This document shows, one piece after another, positions 62,060-64,000 of a stretch of 64,000 nt of DNA (positions are counted from its first letter, which is position 1; every line of letters starts with the position of its first letter). The stretch lies in the NCBI GenBank assembly GCA_021018815.1, contig JAITYX010000004.1, positions 10,910,501 through 10,974,500 of the forward strand, written 5' to 3'. The notes under the pieces were generated by a model. That model was not told where the DNA came from, ran no database searches, and worked only from the letters and a program-made list of their open reading frames with translations. This DNA comes from Talinum fruticosum (Eukaryota > Streptophyta > Magnoliopsida > Caryophyllales > Talinaceae). Position numbers and translations under genes: made by a program.

Positions 62060-62604
62060 TCACGATTGGGTTTATGTGTATTGGCTGGACACCAAGGGTG
62101 ATCCTGAAATTCTAACTACTAACTAGTGCATCATCATCTGTAGGTAGGTGTTTCCCAGTCATTGTTGATCATGTCGATCATCTGTTTTGCCGTGCTCCTC
62201 AACTTTTGGAACATTGTGCTGGGTACTGCTGACCTTCTGGGCAGATAGAGAGAGAATCTGTATTTCTTTTGTGTAATGGACATGCTGATCATGATCTGGG
62301 TTGCCCATTGCTAAACTTGGTCTTTGTCTAATATTAATCACTTTTGGTTGGTATTATTCACTCATTTCAGGATGGATCACATATTCACAGTGATGTACGA
62401 TTTTGCTTTTTTACTGTATCTGCACAGAGGAAGTAAAGAACTCAGATTGCTTCAGATTGATGAAGGTGGGGATTTGTGAAGAAGAGTAGTCATTCTCTTT
62501 CGGCTTTGGTCCCTTGGAACCAAAAATAATTATTTCCTCATATTTCTCTTAATCAAATATTACAGGCAAGACATTCATAAATCATGATTAGATTTTTTAT
62601 AAAT
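62060..62604. other. 3' flank of FPG copy 1
   Basis: Probable 3' UTR and downstream DNA. No other gene recognised; the minus-strand frame at 62159-62341 lacks support. Confidence 0.5.
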
Positions 62605-63092
62605 CATGATTAGATTTTTAGGTAGTATATAGTTGTTCAGATAACAAAATAGATGTTTAAGTAACATATAGTTGTGCTAATTTAACTTTTAGCTAATAGC
62701 TGTTTAGATGAACAGTTAAAGAAAATATGTCTCATAATTTAGTTGTTTTGTTATCTAATTAATGTAAAAATTGATATGAAAAGCTATAGATAATTTTGAT
62801 AAAAATAAAATTAATGTAGGTTTTTTTACCAAAAATATGAAAAATATGTCTCATGATTAGATTTTTAGGTAGTATATAGTTGTTTAGATAACAAAATAGA
62901 TGTTTAAGTAACATATAGTTGTGCTAATTTAACTTTTAGCTAATAGCTGTTTAGATGAACAGTTAAAGAACATATGTCTCATAATTTAGTTGTTTTGTTA
63001 TCTAATTAATGTAAAAATTGATATGAAAAGATATAGATAATTTTGATAAAAATAAAATTAATGTAGGTTTTTTTACCAAAAATATGAAAAAG
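62605..63092. repeat. Tandem duplication, 247-bp unit, two copies
   Basis: Units 62605-62851 and 62852-63092 are nearly identical, each starting CATGATTAGATTTTTAGGTAG and ending AAAAATATGAAAAA. A short partial unit (TCATGATTAGATTTTTTATAA) precedes the first. Confidence 0.9.
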
Positions 63093-63337
63093 ATCCCAAG
63101 TCTGCTTTTATTAGCTTTTAAAAAAAACAGCTTGAAATATTAAACTCAAAATTAAAAGCTACTCGAAACACTAGCTTACTTCAGAATCTAATGCTAATTT
63201 TTTAATTTATTCGTATTTCTGTATGATCAGAATGCAACTTTAAATATTGAGGCAGATGAGGATTTACATGTTATAACTATCTTAACATTGTATCAAATAT
63301 GAGTATTTAAATTTCATCCACATAGGTATTTCTATGG

Positions 63338-63437
63338 ATTTGTTCGAAATTACATATAAAATGCACATACATATAAACAAATATAAACGAACATAAAAAG
63401 TATAAAATTTGTCTGCTTTTTCATGTAACTTCAAAGA
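63338..63437. mobile_element. Short TIR element related to 18757-19042
   Basis: Ends TTGTTCGAAATTACATATAAAA and TTTTTCATGTAACTTCAAA; the interior keeps two GAACATAAA-type units. A shortened relative of the minisatellite-bearing element at 18.8 kb. Confidence 0.55.
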
Positions 63438-63605
63438 GGCCCAATGTCCCGTTGAATGGAGAAAAATAAAATTAGAAAAAAAAAAAAACCTAAAAATGAA
63501 GATGAAAGAACGGTGGCAGAATCTGTCTACTGTTAGCGTAGAATGGAACTTACACTAGCCAGTACAAACGTGGACCCTTGAAAAGCCCGCGAAATCATTC
63601 CCAGA

Positions 63606-63632
63606 ATCTCTCTCTCTCTCTCTCTCTCTCCC
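63606..63632. repeat. (CT)n tract in FPG 5' leader
   Basis: Run of TC dinucleotides just upstream of the FPG copy 2 ATG. A shorter CT tract is at the same position before copy 1 (about 57270-57288). A preceding block (AAAGCCCGCGAAATC) is shared, so leader and gene were duplicated together. Confidence 0.85.
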
Positions 63633-63639
63633 CAACGCT

Positions 63640-63868
63640 ATGCCGGAGCTCCCAGAGGTGGAAGCAGCGAGGTCCGCCATTGCCGACCACTGTATCGGCA
63701 AGAAGATAGTCAGAGCAATCATTGCAAATGATACCAAGGTCATCGATGGCGTCTCACCTTCCGACTTCGAAGCTTCTCTCCTCAAAAAAACCATCGTCGC
63801 TGCTCATCGTAAGGGAAAGAACTTGTGGATTCAGCTTGAGTCTCCTCCCTTCCCTACCTTCCAGTTCG
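63640..63868 (+). CDS. FPG1: Formamidopyrimidine-DNA glycosylase, copy 2, exon 1 only
   Basis: Starts MPELPEVEAARSAIADHCIG; Pro2, the catalytic nucleophile after Met removal, and Glu3 are present, as is RKGKNLWIQL. It ends FPTFQFG at a GT donor (63869-63870), the same phase-1 junction as in copy 1 and in plant FPG genes generally. The remaining exons lie beyond the right edge. It differs from copy 1 exon 1 at only a few codons, so the duplication is fairly recent. Copy 2 is the likely functional gene, but only exon 1 can be judged. Confidence 0.88.
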
Positions 63869-64000
63869 GTATTGCTCCAAACCCTAGCCTAAATTTTGTC
63901 CTTTTTTTCCGATTATCTGTGGTGCGGTTTTTAGGGTTTAAGGGTTTAAGCGAACGGAAGGGAAATTCAAGTGGATAATGAGTGTTCATTACTCCGATTG

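Overview
The window is nuclear DNA of a flowering plant, most likely a eudicot. It is AT-rich, has spliced genes with GT-AG introns, and carries Ty1/copia and Ty3/gypsy LTR retrotransposons, MITEs, microsatellites and a plant-type FPG DNA glycosylase. I cannot name the species. There is no bacterial-style operon, CRISPR array or prophage.

The main content is a tandem cluster of leucine-rich-repeat receptor-like protein (LRR-RLP) genes, all on the minus strand. I label them A (<1-8709, runs off the left edge), B (20026-23394), C (24369-27889), D (33456-36888), E (39650-45302), F (46727-50525) and G (52342-56223). Two C-terminal scraps lie near 38.1 kb and 46.0 kb. They share one plan: exon 1 encodes the signal peptide and cysteine cap; then come zero to four small LRR exons (about 69-156 bp); then a large exon encodes the remaining LRRs, an island domain, a C-terminal cap, an acidic stretch, one membrane helix and a short tail ending near WWLL. 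There is no kinase domain. All introns I resolved are phase 1, so small exons can be lost without breaking the frame. Only E reads through completely (804 codons). The others carry 1-bp frameshifts, and G also has three stop codons. Proteins of this family usually sense extracellular ligands at the plasma membrane and signal through a SOBIR1-type adaptor kinase; that role is inferred from the family.

Transposons fill the introns and intergenic DNA. A 5.3 kb degenerate copia element sits in the last intron of A, inside an ATT microsatellite. From 10.7 to 18.2 kb there is a nested island: a copia fragment, a gypsy gag without pol, one full-length LTR, an inverted partial LTR and a split Stowaway-like MITE. 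Two long-hairpin elements of one family lie at 9.6 and 19.1 kb. A 1.24 kb foldback element at 29.9-31.1 kb has a perfect 9-bp target duplication. A further 1.1 kb foldback element lies at 38.4-39.5 kb. Inside gene E, a hAT-like element with 8-bp duplications contains a Pack-MULE with a 10-bp duplication. The Pack-MULE carries fragments of an aspartic protease gene and a second host gene, and the whole nest lies in an intron that splits what is one exon in the paralogs.

The right end (57.2-64 kb, plus strand) has a tandem pair of FPG (MutM/Fpg-family) glycosylase genes. The first copy has lost its ATG and carries several other lesions. Only exon 1 of the second copy is in the window, and it keeps the intact MPELPEVEA start.
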